Program-made: the position numbers and the translations under genes
Assembly (NCBI RefSeq): GCF_025060755.1
Contig: NZ_JANYUY010000048.1
Coordinates: 1 to 64,000, forward strand
Source of the DNA: Paenibacillus doosanensis
Lineage (GTDB): Bacteria; Bacillota; Bacilli; Paenibacillales; NBRC-103111
Length of the DNA: 64,000 nucleotides
Direction: 5' to 3'
The notes under the pieces: model-generated
What the model was told of the DNA's origin: nothing
Databases searched by the model: none
What the model saw: the letters and a program-made list of their open reading frames with translations, nothing else
Shown: positions 25,278-33,719 of the stretch, piece by piece
Layout: every line of letters starts with the position of its first letter
How positions within the stretch are numbered: position 1 is the stretch's first letter

Positions 25278-25650
25278 AGCGATGCCTCCTTTAAGGGAAA
25301 CGCGTCCTGTCGACGGTTTTTCCAAGATGCGGTAGTCTGCGCGTGCCGACAATGAATGTCTTGCTCCGAACCTCCACCCCCCGTTCCCGACGCTGCGACT
25401 ACGGCTACCAATATTTATACATTGCAGCCCTGTCCATTATGAGTATAAAATGGGAACAAATTCTTGGATCGCCTTAAACGGCGAGAAAAATAAGTTGTTC
25501 TTCAGCAGAATAGAAAGCGTTTACATTTTGGCAAAAGGAAAAGAACCGCGTCGATTGCCGAACCTCCAACGAATCGGGAAGCATCCGGCCGTTGGGGCCG
25601 CTTCATCCGCGGTTTCTCCCCTTCCATCAAACGCAGTTATTCCATCAAGC
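25278..25650. other. Intergenic region upstream of cotJABC
   Basis: A 373-base gap between the cotJA start and the stop of the YtvI-like gene. It carries the candidate sigma-E promoter near 25414-25442. A short open frame on the plus strand at 25450-25716 has no ribosome binding site and low-quality composition; I do not call it. Confidence 0.6.
25414..25442 (-). promoter_or_regulatory. Candidate sigma-E promoter of cotJABC
   Basis: On the minus strand TCATAAT (25442-25436) is followed after 14 bases by TGTATAAA (25421-25414). The -35 and spacing equal those of the ytrHI promoter; the -10 box is weak (4 of 8). Confidence 0.4.
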
Positions 25651-26697
25651 TTAATCCAGCTTAATATTGATCTGCAGCAGCCCTACCCGGCGCAGCGCCT
25701 GGTACACGATAATTAATACCGGGCCGAATATCAAGCCGATCACTCCGATCAGCTTGAACCCGACATACATGCTCATCAGCGCGGCCAAAGCGTTGATGCC
25801 AACGGCGTCCCCGATAATTTTCGGTTCGATCAGCTTGCGGAAGATCATAATGAACACCAGCAGAATGAGCAGTCCGACCGCCAGGTGCATATTGCCGGTC
25901 AGCAGGCTGTATAATGCCCAAGGCACGAGCACCGCGCTGGTCCCGAGTATCGGGAGAATATCGACGATAACGATCAAGAGGGCGACAGCCAGCGGGTAAT
26001 CGACCCGCAGGAAGAGCAGCCCGATCAGCGTCACGATGTAGGTCAGCAGACTGATAAGCACTTGCGCGAAAATAAATCCGAGCACCGCGCGGCGCAAATC
26101 TTTTAATACGGCGGTCACCTTGCTCTGGGACTTGGTTTCGAACAAATTAAGCAGCGAGCGGTAAAGCCTCGGGAGGCTGATCGAGATAAGATAAAGTCCG
26201 ATGATGAAAACGACGAAGAAAATGAACAGATTCGGGATCGTTTTGGCGGCATTCAGGAAATAGGAGGACATCGCCGTCAATATCCCTTTCAGGTTATCGG
26301 CAATCGTATTGATCCCCGACTCGATCCAGTCCTGCAATTGCTCCGCGATTCCTTCCGGCAGGGAGTTGTAGAACAGGCGCGTCTTTTCCGTCGTATTATC
26401 GAAAAATAGTTTCGCATCGTTCAAATAGTCCGGAGCCCCTTTCCAAAATTGGATCAGCTCCGACACCATTTTAAACCCGACCAAGGAGAAAAAACCAAGC
26501 AGCGCTCCCGTAAACAATGTGCATACGATAACGGCCGCGACTGCCCTGTCCATCTTGCTCAGCTTGATGAGCCATTGAACGACCGGCTCAAGAAAGATCG
26601 CAACCAGCATCGCCAGCAAAAACGGAAATCCGATCGTGAACAAACCATATAACAATACGACGCCGATAGCGCAAAACAATATGGTTCTGAGCGACAT
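25651..26697 (-). CDS. ytvI: AI-2E/YtvI-type membrane protein
   Basis: A 348-residue polytopic protein with seven or eight helices and the central soluble stretch (residues about 65-150) of the AI-2E transporter superfamily. Its layout (VDILPILGTSAVLVPWALY, KLIEPKIIGDAVGINALAAL, FGPVLIIVYQALR) matches the YtvI group connected with sporulation. Transport of autoinducer-2 should not be assumed. GAGGGG lies 12 bases before ATG 26697. It is 24 bases behind the CNNM-type gene and is probably co-transcribed with it. Confidence 0.8.
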   Translation of the reverse strand: MSLRTILFCAIGVVLLYGLFTIGFPFLLAMLVAIFLEPVVQWLIKLSKMDRAVAAVIVCTLFTGALLGFFSLVGFKMVSELIQFWKGAPDYLNDAKLFFDNTTEKTRLFYNSLPEGIAEQLQDWIESGINTIADNLKGILTAMSSYFLNAAKTIPNLFIFFVVFIIGLYLISISLPRLYRSLLNLFETKSQSKVTAVLKDLRRAVLGFIFAQVLISLLTYIVTLIGLLFLRVDYPLAVALLIVIVDILPILGTSAVLVPWALYSLLTGNMHLAVGLLILLVFIMIFRKLIEPKIIGDAVGINALAALMSMYVGFKLIGVIGLIFGPVLIIVYQALRRVGLLQINIKLD

Positions 26698-26721
26698 ATT
26701 CGGGCGGTTCCCCTCCTACCC

Positions 26722-28065
26722 TTATAGTTCTTCCTGCGTTCCCTCCGGCTCCTTAGACTGCGGCAGTCGGGTGATCGCCACCCTCACAATGCGCAGCCGG
26801 CGCACCTCGGCAATTTCGAACTCGAAATTGCCGTGCCTCAGCTTCTTGCCTTTCGTCACCGCCCCTTCCAGCTCGGTAAACAGCCAGCCGCCGATCGAAT
26901 CGACCTCGTCGTCTTCAATGCCGAGCGATAGCAGATCGTCCAGATCCTCCAGCAGCACCCGGCCGTCGACCGAATACGTATCGCCTTTTTTCTCAATGCT
27001 CGGCCGCTCGTTCTCATCGAATTCGTCGTGGATCTCGCCGACGATTTCCTCCAGAATGTCTTCGGTCGTCAGCAGGCCGGCCGTGCCGCCGTATTCGTCG
27101 ACGACGATGACAAGCTGGGAATGCTTCCGCTGCATCAGCTTCAGCACATGGCTGATCTCCATCGACTCAGGAACCATCAGCACCGGGCGGATGAACGATT
27201 TGAGGTTATGGTCCTCGTCGGGATCGGCCGTCAACAAATCGGTAATATGGACGAACCCGATAATATTATCCTTATCATGCTTGGCAACCGGATAACGAGT
27301 ATGCTTCGTACGGTACACGGTCTTCAAATTTTCCGCGAAGGACTGATCGGCGAACAAACAGTCCATATCCGTCCGCGGCAGCATAATTTCCCGGGCCACC
27401 CTATCGGAAAATTCAAAGATGTTGTCGAAGAGCGCCATCTCATCCTTATCGATATGACCGCTCTTCGCGCTCTGGTTCATTAAGATGCGGATCTCCTCTT
27501 CGGTATGTACGGCGTCATGCTCGTTGGCCGGCTGGACGCCGACAAGACGCAGCATCCGGTTCGCGGCGCCGTTCAGCAGCCATATGGCCGGGAAGAACAC
27601 TTTATAGAAGACGAGCAGCGGACCGGACAGCCAGAGCGAAGTGCCTTCGGATTTCTGAATAGCCAGCGACTTGGGCGCCAGCTCCCCCAACACGATATGC
27701 AAAAACGTGATCGTCGCAAAGCCGATGAACACGGACAAGGCAGAGCTGAACCAGGCGTTGTTCCAATGCAAAAGCTCGAACAGCGGATCGACGATCAAGT
27801 GGGAGATGGCCGGCTCCCCGACCCATCCTAAGCCCAGCGACGCCAACGTAATGCCGAGCTGGGTCGCGGATAAATAAACATCCAGCTTGCCCGTTACCGC
27901 CAGCGCGTACTTGGCTCTCCCAACGCCCTCGTTTTGCAGCTGCTGAAGGCGCGTCGTTCTCACCTTAACCAGGGCAAATTCGGCGGCGACGAAAAAACCG
28001 TTCAGCAGCACGAGCACAATGACAAGCAAAATATTAAATGCGATTAAACCCCAATCAAAGCCCAA
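26722..28065 (-). CDS. CNNM/hemolysin C-type membrane protein (DUF21-CBS-CorC)
   Basis: A 447-residue protein: four hydrophobic helices of the DUF21/CNNM domain (FNILLVIVLVLLNGFFVAAE; TFLHIVLGELAPKSLAI), a CBS pair around residues 215-340 (IMLPRTDMDCLFADQS; VPESMEISHVLKLM), and a C-terminal CorC/HlyC domain. Relatives such as B. subtilis MpfA export magnesium. TTG 28065 follows AAAGGAG by 11 bases. Confidence 0.87.
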   Translation of the reverse strand: MGFDWGLIAFNILLVIVLVLLNGFFVAAEFALVKVRTTRLQQLQNEGVGRAKYALAVTGKLDVYLSATQLGITLASLGLGWVGEPAISHLIVDPLFELLHWNNAWFSSALSVFIGFATITFLHIVLGELAPKSLAIQKSEGTSLWLSGPLLVFYKVFFPAIWLLNGAANRMLRLVGVQPANEHDAVHTEEEIRILMNQSAKSGHIDKDEMALFDNIFEFSDRVAREIMLPRTDMDCLFADQSFAENLKTVYRTKHTRYPVAKHDKDNIIGFVHITDLLTADPDEDHNLKSFIRPVLMVPESMEISHVLKLMQRKHSQLVIVVDEYGGTAGLLTTEDILEEIVGEIHDEFDENERPSIEKKGDTYSVDGRVLLEDLDDLLSLGIEDDEVDSIGGWLFTELEGAVTKGKKLRHGNFEFEIAEVRRLRIVRVAITRLPQSKEPEGTQEEL

Positions 28066-28103
28066 TGGAATTCATTCTCCTTTGCGGTGGTTATCGGCCG
28101 GCG

Positions 28104-29240
28104 TTAAATCACTGCTTTTCGTCTCGTAAAATCGACTTCCTTATAATAAGTATCCACAACAAGCAAGTTCGGCCCGCAGCAGCTTGCCGCAGCGCAGTGG
28201 CAGTTGACCGACCGGTTCAGCGGATGATTCTCCCAACGGTCGAAAACCTGCTGCAGCGTATCGGCATGAACGTTGCCGAGCGCGGGAACGTCGGAGAAGT
28301 CGGTCACGTAGACGTCGCCTGTGAACAGGTTCACATTCAGCCGGTTGCGTCCGTCCGGATCGTTGCGCACCGTCACATTAGGCTCCTTGCGCAAACGGCT
28401 AATGATCCGGTGATCTTCCTCCGACTGGCTGCAGGCGTAATACGGAAGCGTGCCGAAGAGCATCCATACGTCAGGGTCGCGATGATCGAGCAGATTGTGA
28501 ATCGCCGCCCGGAAGTGATCCAGCGACAACACCGGCAAGTTCGACGCGAACGAACTCGGATACATCGGATGCACCTCATGGCGGCGGCAGCCCATCTCGA
28601 CGATCAGCTTATGAATTTGCGGCAGCTTCTCATGCGTCCGGTAGTTGATCATCGACTCCGCCGAAACGAACATTCCGCCGCGGCTCAGCGCGATCGTGTT
28701 CTCGACCATCCGTTCGTACAGCTTGGCCGCCGTTTCCCTGGCGACGTTCCGTCCCGAACGAACAAAGCCCACCTGATGAAAGTCGTCGGCATTCAAGTAA
28801 TTGAAGGAAATATGCATGACATCCAGATAAGGAGCCAGCAGTTCGTAACGCGACAGGCTCAGCGTCAGGTTGGAGTTGATCTGCGAACGGACGCCGCGCT
28901 CCCGAGCGTATTTCAATACCGGGACGATGTAGTCCCGCACCGTAGCTTCATGGTAGCTGGGCTCTCCGCCGGTGATGCTGATCGTCTCCAGATGCTCCAC
29001 CTGGTCAAGCCGTCTTAATATTTGATCGACGGGAATTCTCGGTCCCTCGGTCATCGTCAGCGTCTCACCCACCGCACAGTGCTCACACCTCATGTTGCAC
29101 AAATTCGTCACTGTCAATTCCACGCTGGTCAGCTTATGCTTGCCGTGTCTTTGAAGGGAACGAATCGGATCCCACGGATCGTATTCGGGCGTTATTGCGG
29201 GCACTACGGGATTCAGCTTATGTATCATGTTGAAATTCAC
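28104..29240 (-). CDS. yfkAB: Radical SAM/CxCxxxxC protein YfkAB
   Basis: A 378-residue radical SAM protein. The [4Fe-4S] motif CNMRCEHC lies near residue 48 and ISITGGEPS follows as the SAM-binding GGE. The C terminus carries CHCAAASCCGPN, the CxCxxxxC signature that defines the YfkAB group; its reaction is not known. GTG 29240 is used here, but ATG 29228 with AGGTG upstream is an alternative. It is 38 bases from the start of the CNNM gene on the same strand. Confidence 0.88.
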   Translation of the reverse strand: MNFNMIHKLNPVVPAITPEYDPWDPIRSLQRHGKHKLTSVELTVTNLCNMRCEHCAVGETLTMTEGPRIPVDQILRRLDQVEHLETISITGGEPSYHEATVRDYIVPVLKYARERGVRSQINSNLTLSLSRYELLAPYLDVMHISFNYLNADDFHQVGFVRSGRNVARETAAKLYERMVENTIALSRGGMFVSAESMINYRTHEKLPQIHKLIVEMGCRRHEVHPMYPSSFASNLPVLSLDHFRAAIHNLLDHRDPDVWMLFGTLPYYACSQSEEDHRIISRLRKEPNVTVRNDPDGRNRLNVNLFTGDVYVTDFSDVPALGNVHADTLQQVFDRWENHPLNRSVNCHCAAASCCGPNLLVVDTYYKEVDFTRRKAVI

Positions 29241-29358
29241 ACCTGACTCTTTAAAAGTATTTTACCACCTATTGTATCGTATGACGCATCAAAATGAAAC
29301 TAATCCGCGCAAATCCGGCTGCGGCGCAGCGTCTTTCGCCTCAGCTAACTTGCGGACA

Positions 29359-29382
29359 ACAAAAAAACCCGAGCATCCCGGG
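29359..29382 (-). terminator. Terminator of the first HD-GYP gene
   Basis: On the minus strand CCCGGG-ATG-CTCGGG, with one G-U pair, is followed by seven T residues. Confidence 0.7.
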
Positions 29383-29434
29383 CTTACATTACCAGTGGCT
29401 ATTTGAGATTGCAGCCATACGGCCCGCTGCATTC

Positions 29435-30526
29435 TTAATCTTCGTCGTTCACTCCGGCAATCATGACGGACAGCTTCTGCGACAAATCCAGATCGAAAGG
29501 AGCTTGCAGCTCCTGCCCTTCTTCATCCTTCAGGATGCGCACGATGGGGCGGTGCGGAAACAGCTTGTTAAGCCCGACGACCGTCCCGGCTTCGCCCGTG
29601 CTTAACGTTACGGTAACGCCGATCGGATAAATGGCGATTTTGTCCCGGAACAATTCGATCTTCGATTTCTCGTACAGCGTATCGACTCCGGTGTACAATA
29701 TTTCCATCGCCTGATGCGGAAGCATCGCTTTGCGGTAAACGCGGTGCGTCGTCATCGCATCGTAAGAATCTACCAGCCCGATCCAACGGGCGTAATCATG
29801 AATGTCGCGGCCCTCTATTCCGCGGGGATAACCGCTGCCGTTCAGCCGTTCATGATGCTGAAAGGCGCAGTGCGCGGCGATAAGAGGGATGTTCGGCTCA
29901 TCCTTCAAAATGCGGAAGCCGTACTCCGCATGCTTCTTAATGCAGCTGAATTCGTCGTCGGTCAGCTTGCCGCTTTTCCTCAGCAGATCAAGCGGAATCT
30001 GCGTTTTGCCGATATCGTGCAGCAGCGCGCCGAGACCGAGCGTCATCAGCTCGTCCCTGTTGTAGCCGTGAGCCATCCCGAGCATCGTCGAATAAATGCA
30101 CACGTTCAAGGAATGCTGGAATAAATAGTCGTCCATGACGCTGATGTCGGTCAGCATAATCATCGCATCCTTATGGCCGCTCAAATCGTCGATAATCAGC
30201 TTCATGACGCTGCCGAACGCCTTGCCGAGCTGCAAGCCGCCGTTCGCCTTTCTTTTGACCGAATCTTCCATAATCGTCCGAAACGTCGAACGGATCTCGG
30301 AGGTCGCTCTCATTCTCGTTTCTTCAGTAATCATATCCTCAATAATCACGTCGCTGGTTCTAGGATCATCTATGTATACATAATCAATTCCGTGCTCGCC
30401 TAACCGCCGGATTAAGTTTTGTGATAATTCCACACGTTCCCCAAGAAGGGTTAAGCCTTCTTCGTTATAAATTTTTCTCCCGAGCCTCATCCCGGGGCGA
30501 ACCATATTCAATGGAAGCAGCCGCAT
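29435..30526 (-). CDS. HD-GYP domain phosphodiesterase 1
   Basis: A 363-residue predicted cyclic-dinucleotide phosphodiesterase. The N-terminal segment (NMVRPGMRLGRKIYNEEGLT) resembles DUF3391-type regions, the HD-GYP core has HDIGK near residue 170 and HHERLNGSGYP near 224, and a C-terminal beta-rich extension of about 60 residues (GVTVTLSTGEAGTVVGLN) follows. All metal-binding residues appear present. No GGDEF or EAL gene is nearby. The start is uncertain: ATG 30526 is used, while TTG 30562 gives 12 more residues; neither has a good ribosome binding site. A paralogue lies at 37742. Confidence 0.87.
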   Translation of the reverse strand: MRLLPLNMVRPGMRLGRKIYNEEGLTLLGERVELSQNLIRRLGEHGIDYVYIDDPRTSDVIIEDMITEETRMRATSEIRSTFRTIMEDSVKRKANGGLQLGKAFGSVMKLIIDDLSGHKDAMIMLTDISVMDDYLFQHSLNVCIYSTMLGMAHGYNRDELMTLGLGALLHDIGKTQIPLDLLRKSGKLTDDEFSCIKKHAEYGFRILKDEPNIPLIAAHCAFQHHERLNGSGYPRGIEGRDIHDYARWIGLVDSYDAMTTHRVYRKAMLPHQAMEILYTGVDTLYEKSKIELFRDKIAIYPIGVTVTLSTGEAGTVVGLNKLFPHRPIVRILKDEEGQELQAPFDLDLSQKLSVMIAGVNDED

Positions 30527-30708
30527 TCCTAAACCACGTCTTCTTTCTTCAGAAGTAGACAACCGTCTATGCCTAATTTAAAGGATTCCTCTAAAAAGAG
30601 CAATATCTATTTACATAATTCGACATTCGCGCGAATTATCCTGTCGATCTTCCGTCCTATTGTTCAAAAAATCAAAATATGAAGATTATATGTAGGCCCA
30701 AGTTGGTA

Positions 30709-30737
30709 TTGTCGGACACCCGGTTACAGGCTAAAAT
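30709..30737 (+). promoter_or_regulatory. Sigma-A promoter of uppP
   Basis: TTGTCG (30709-30714) and TAAAAT (30732-30737) are separated by 17 bases, and lie 35 bases before the start codon. Confidence 0.5.
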
Positions 30738-30772
30738 AGAAGAGTTCGCACAAAAAAAGGTAGGAGGCCGTT

Positions 30773-31588
30773 ATGTTAAGTTATTGGGTTGCAATTATTA
30801 TGGGTATAGTCGAAGGGCTTACCGAATTTTTACCTGTGTCTTCTACGGGACACCTCATTTTGACCCAAGCGCTTCTGGGAATCCCTGAGGATAACTCCAT
30901 CATGAAAACGTTCGAGGTGGTCATTCAGCTCGGAGCTATCTTGGCCGTTGTCGTCATTTATTGGAACCGCATATTGCTGCTGTTCGGCTTGAAGAAAGAC
31001 CCTTCCCGCGCCGGAAAGAAAAAGCTGAATTTAATCCATATTTTGATCGGAATATTGCCTGCGGGTATCATCGGACTGCTCGTTAACAATTGGATCGAGG
31101 AGCATCTGTTCTCGCCGAAAACCGTCCTGCTCAGCCTAATCGTCGGCGGCGTGCTGCTGATTATTGCGGAGAAGTCCTCATCGCGCAAAACCGCTCAAGA
31201 ATTGGATGATATAACGTACCGTCAAGCGTTTTATATCGGTTTGTATCAAATTTTGGCCGTTATTTGGCCAGGCTTCTCCCGCTCCGGAGCAACGATTGCC
31301 GGAGGGATGCTTTCGGGCGTCAGCCGCGGCGCTTCGGCGGATTTCACGTTCATTCTCGCCATACCGCTGATGTTTGCGGCGTCAGGACTGTCGCTGATTA
31401 AATCGTACAAACTGTTTACGCCAGACATTATCGGATTTTTCGCAGTCGGTTTCGTCGTATCGTTCATTGTGGCGCTACTGGCCGTCGTCACGTTCATCAA
31501 ACTCGTGTCCAGAATGCAGCTCACCTACTTCGCTTATTACCGTTTTGTGATCGCGATTTTGTTCGCCATCTATTTCTTTATGATGTAA
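30773..31588 (+). CDS. uppP: Undecaprenyl-diphosphatase UppP (BacA)
   Basis: A 271-residue membrane enzyme that converts undecaprenyl diphosphate to the monophosphate carrier used for peptidoglycan and other wall polymers. Catalytic motif 1 is EGLTEFLPVSSTGH near residues 14-27 and motif 2 is PGFSRSGATI near 163-172. Eight or so helices follow the family pattern, and the length is typical. AGGAGG precedes the ATG. It is monocistronic, between a sigma-A promoter and a bidirectional terminator. Confidence 0.96.
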   Translation: MLSYWVAIIMGIVEGLTEFLPVSSTGHLILTQALLGIPEDNSIMKTFEVVIQLGAILAVVVIYWNRILLLFGLKKDPSRAGKKKLNLIHILIGILPAGIIGLLVNNWIEEHLFSPKTVLLSLIVGGVLLIIAEKSSSRKTAQELDDITYRQAFYIGLYQILAVIWPGFSRSGATIAGGMLSGVSRGASADFTFILAIPLMFAASGLSLIKSYKLFTPDIIGFFAVGFVVSFIVALLAVVTFIKLVSRMQLTYFAYYRFVIAILFAIYFFMM

Positions 31589-31617
31589 CGCCGGTTCACC
31601 CCGGCAGCATGCCATGA

Positions 31618-31709
31618 AAAAAGAACCGTCCCGACTCCGTAGACTCTTCTTCTATGCCGGCTTAGGCCGGCAAGGGAGGGAGCTCCACGATTCGCGGACG
31701 GTTCTTTTT
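31618..31709. terminator. Long bidirectional terminator uppP / SDR
   Basis: AAAAAGAACCGTCC (31618-31631) pairs with GGACGGTTCTTTTT (31696-31709) around a second hairpin GCCGGC/GCCGGC. A run and T run serve both strands. Confidence 0.8.
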
Positions 31710-31748
31710 GTTGGGTTAGGCCGGCATTCTCTGCCGGACACGGCTATT

Positions 31749-32507
31749 TTAGTAAGCGGTCCAACCGGCATCCGCCGTTACGACCGTTCCGTTGACGAAG
31801 CTGGCGTCGTCCGAGGCGAGGAATAGCGCCACTTTGGCGATTTCCTGCGGCTCTCCGGAACGGGGGTTCAAGTTGATGCCCGCCATTGCCCGCTCCATTC
31901 CGAATGAATTCGGCGTATTGATCGTTGTGCCGATATTGGTATTCACTCCCCCCGGAGCAATCGCGTTGCAGCGGATGCCCAGGTTCGCATATTGAAAACC
32001 AACGTTTTTGGTGAAGCCGACGACGGCATGCTTGGCCGCCGTATAAGCCGCTCCGGCCCGTGAGCCGTACAGCCCGCCTGCGGAGGCTACATTGACGATA
32101 ACGCCGCTTTTTTTCTCGATAAAGATCGGAAGCACCTTCCGAGTCGCCCTCATCGGACCTGTCGTATTAATAGCGAAAACTCTCTCCCACAGCTCGTCCG
32201 TCACGTCGGCGGCCGGAACGAAATTATCCATAATCCCAGCGTTATTGACAAGAATATCCACCGTTCCGAATTGTTTCATCGCTGTATCGATCAAGTTCTG
32301 AATGTCTTCTTCTTTGGCCACGTTGGCCGCTACCGCAATCGCCGTGCCGCCCCCCGCTTCAATGCCGGATACGACGGTTTGCGCCGTTTCGTCCCGAAGA
32401 TCGGAAACGACGACCTTCGCTCCTTCCGCGGCAAAAAGCTCCGCGATGGCTTTGCCCATACCTGACGCCGCTCCTGTAATTACAGCCACTTTTCCGGAAA
32501 GTCTCAT
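31749..32507 (-). CDS. SDR-family oxidoreductase
   Basis: A 252-residue classical short-chain dehydrogenase. The dinucleotide-binding TGAASGMG (residues about 11-18), the NNAG motif and the catalytic Ser-Tyr-Lys (VASAGG, YTAAK) are present. Asp in SDLRDE after strand 2 suggests NAD(H) preference. Substrate unknown. GGAGGG seven bases before ATG 32507 decides the start over ATG 32522. It is divergent from a TetR-family gene with a shared operator, so it is probably the regulator's target. Confidence 0.9.
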   Translation of the reverse strand: MRLSGKVAVITGAASGMGKAIAELFAAEGAKVVVSDLRDETAQTVVSGIEAGGGTAIAVAANVAKEEDIQNLIDTAMKQFGTVDILVNNAGIMDNFVPAADVTDELWERVFAINTTGPMRATRKVLPIFIEKKSGVIVNVASAGGLYGSRAGAAYTAAKHAVVGFTKNVGFQYANLGIRCNAIAPGGVNTNIGTTINTPNSFGMERAMAGINLNPRSGEPQEIAKVALFLASDDASFVNGTVVTADAGWTAY

Positions 32508-32579
32508 CTTGAATCCCTCCATGGTTTATTATTTGAATTCAACCAAGTATAAATTCGAACTCATCAAATAATTAAACGT

Positions 32580-32605
32580 ACAGATGTTGTATACAGAACA
32601 TCTGT
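32580..32605. promoter_or_regulatory. TetR operator candidate ACAGATGTT-N8-AACATCTGT
   Basis: A perfect inverted repeat with 9-bp arms lies between the divergent SDR and TetR genes. TATAAT at 32615-32620 downstream would be the -10 box of the TetR gene, so the operator overlaps its -35 region. Confidence 0.75.
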
Positions 32606-32720
32606 TACTTCAAGTATAATAGAGCGAGAGGGAATTACAATCATCAAAGAACGGCGATTTGACAGCTAACCGACAAAACAAGTCATTTTGTTCAATAACT
32701 CGCAAAGGGATGATTTTGCA

Positions 32721-33335
32721 ATGAAGGAAATCAATAAAAAACCGGATCGACGCATCCTGCGCAGTAAAAGCGCCTTAAGGGAAGCGCTGCTGGGATTAAT
32801 GTCGCAAAAGCCTTTCACCTCCATCTCCATCACGGAAATCGTCGAGCAGGCCAACTATAACCGGGGCACGTTCTACTCCAATTACGAAAGTAAAGAAGCT
32901 TTGCTTGACGACGTTATCTCGGAATTGATCGGCCGGCTGCTGCAATCGTACCGGGCGCCTTATGAAAGCGCGGAAGTGTTCCGCATCAGCGAAATGGCCG
33001 CTAACTCCGTAATGATCTTCCAGCATGTTTTCGAAAACGCCAAAATATACGCCATATTAATGAAAAGCGACGTGCTCCCGGTTTTAAGGGAAAAAATGTT
33101 TATCGCTCTCAAGCAAATCTCCCAGGAAGAATTAGTTCATCCCGAACACGACATCGATCAGGAGCTGCTTGCCATCTATTCGATTCACGCGCTGCTCGGC
33201 CTCGTCTTCTATTGGGTGGAGAGCGGCTTCAAGCATCCTACATCCTATATGCAGGAACAGCTGATCAAGCTGATTCGTTGGCGGCCGTCCGATGCTAGAA
33301 CGGTGGTAGTGAAGCGGGCGGAGGATCTCCGGTGA
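32721..33335 (+). CDS. TetR/AcrR-family regulator
   Basis: A 204-residue repressor-type protein. The N-terminal HTH reads ALLGLMSQKPFTSISITEIV, EQANYNRGTFYSNYESKEAL, typical of TetR proteins, and the ligand domain is helical. ATG 32721 has AAAGGGATG upstream. It faces away from the SDR gene with one strong palindrome between them, so it probably controls both; the inducer is unknown. Confidence 0.87.
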   Translation: MKEINKKPDRRILRSKSALREALLGLMSQKPFTSISITEIVEQANYNRGTFYSNYESKEALLDDVISELIGRLLQSYRAPYESAEVFRISEMAANSVMIFQHVFENAKIYAILMKSDVLPVLREKMFIALKQISQEELVHPEHDIDQELLAIYSIHALLGLVFYWVESGFKHPTSYMQEQLIKLIRWRPSDARTVVVKRAEDLR

Positions 33336-33425
33336 GAACACTTTCGCCCGTGCCGCTCTATGATGACGGCCAAGCTGCGCGGCTGGATTGCCCATATTCC
33401 AATATCACATTCTTATCTAGGATGG

Positions 33426-33665
33426 GAACAAATCCCCCAAAAGCCATCCATGCCGCCGACGCGGCACCACAGACAATGGAAATGGGGTACCAAGAGTAAT
33501 TTCCAGGGTAGTGACGTGATGCTCTGAAGCTTATTCCGTCCGCATCCGGCTTCAGCTGGATCGGCGTCTAACCCTTCCTCTGGGATCGTTCTATGGGTAG
33601 GCTTTACTTTCGGGGGAGTCCCCGGATTTCCACAGGATATGGCTGCGCATCATTTCCTAAACAAC
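33426..33665. repeat. Interspersed structured repeat, copy 2 (240 bp)
   Basis: About 95% identical to copy 1 by eye over its full length, same orientation. It differs by substitutions that mostly keep stems: GCCGC-CGAC-GCGGC, ATCCGGC/GCTGGAT (one G-U pair, 33544-33561) and GTCTAACCC/GGGTAGGC (one U-G pair). It ends CCTAAACAAC immediately before the A run (plus strand) of the terminator of the minus-strand yunD-like gene. Confidence 0.9.
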
Positions 33666-33691
33666 TAAAAAAAACCGGCCTTGCGGCCAGG
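33666..33691 (-). terminator. Terminator of the yunD-like gene
   Basis: On the minus strand CTGGCC-GCAA-GGCCGG is followed by eight T residues, then repeat copy 2. Confidence 0.85.
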
Positions 33692-33719
33692 TTTGGTCTT
33701 AACCCATACGTGCGCGGAG

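Larger units (their letters stand above)
33336..33719. other. Convergent intergenic region holding repeat copy 2
   Basis: Of 384 bases, 240 are the interspersed repeat and about 25 the terminator of the yunD-like gene. The remaining 90 bases after the TetR stop hold nothing recognisable. Confidence 0.7.

Noticed and set aside
25450-25716. 88-codon open frame
   Set aside because: No ribosome binding site, overlaps the 3' end of the YtvI-like gene on the other strand and has no recognisable sequence.
29310-29366. Fourth copy of the interspersed repeat at the HD-GYP terminator
   Set aside because: The plus-strand sequence ends GACAACAAAAAAA like the repeat ends, but nothing further upstream aligns.
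33426-33665. IscB/TnpB guide-RNA remnant (HEARO-like) as explanation of the repeat
   Set aside because: A CCCCGG segment is vaguely reminiscent, but no nuclease gene, no known end motif and no confident structural match were found; left as a test for a covariance search.
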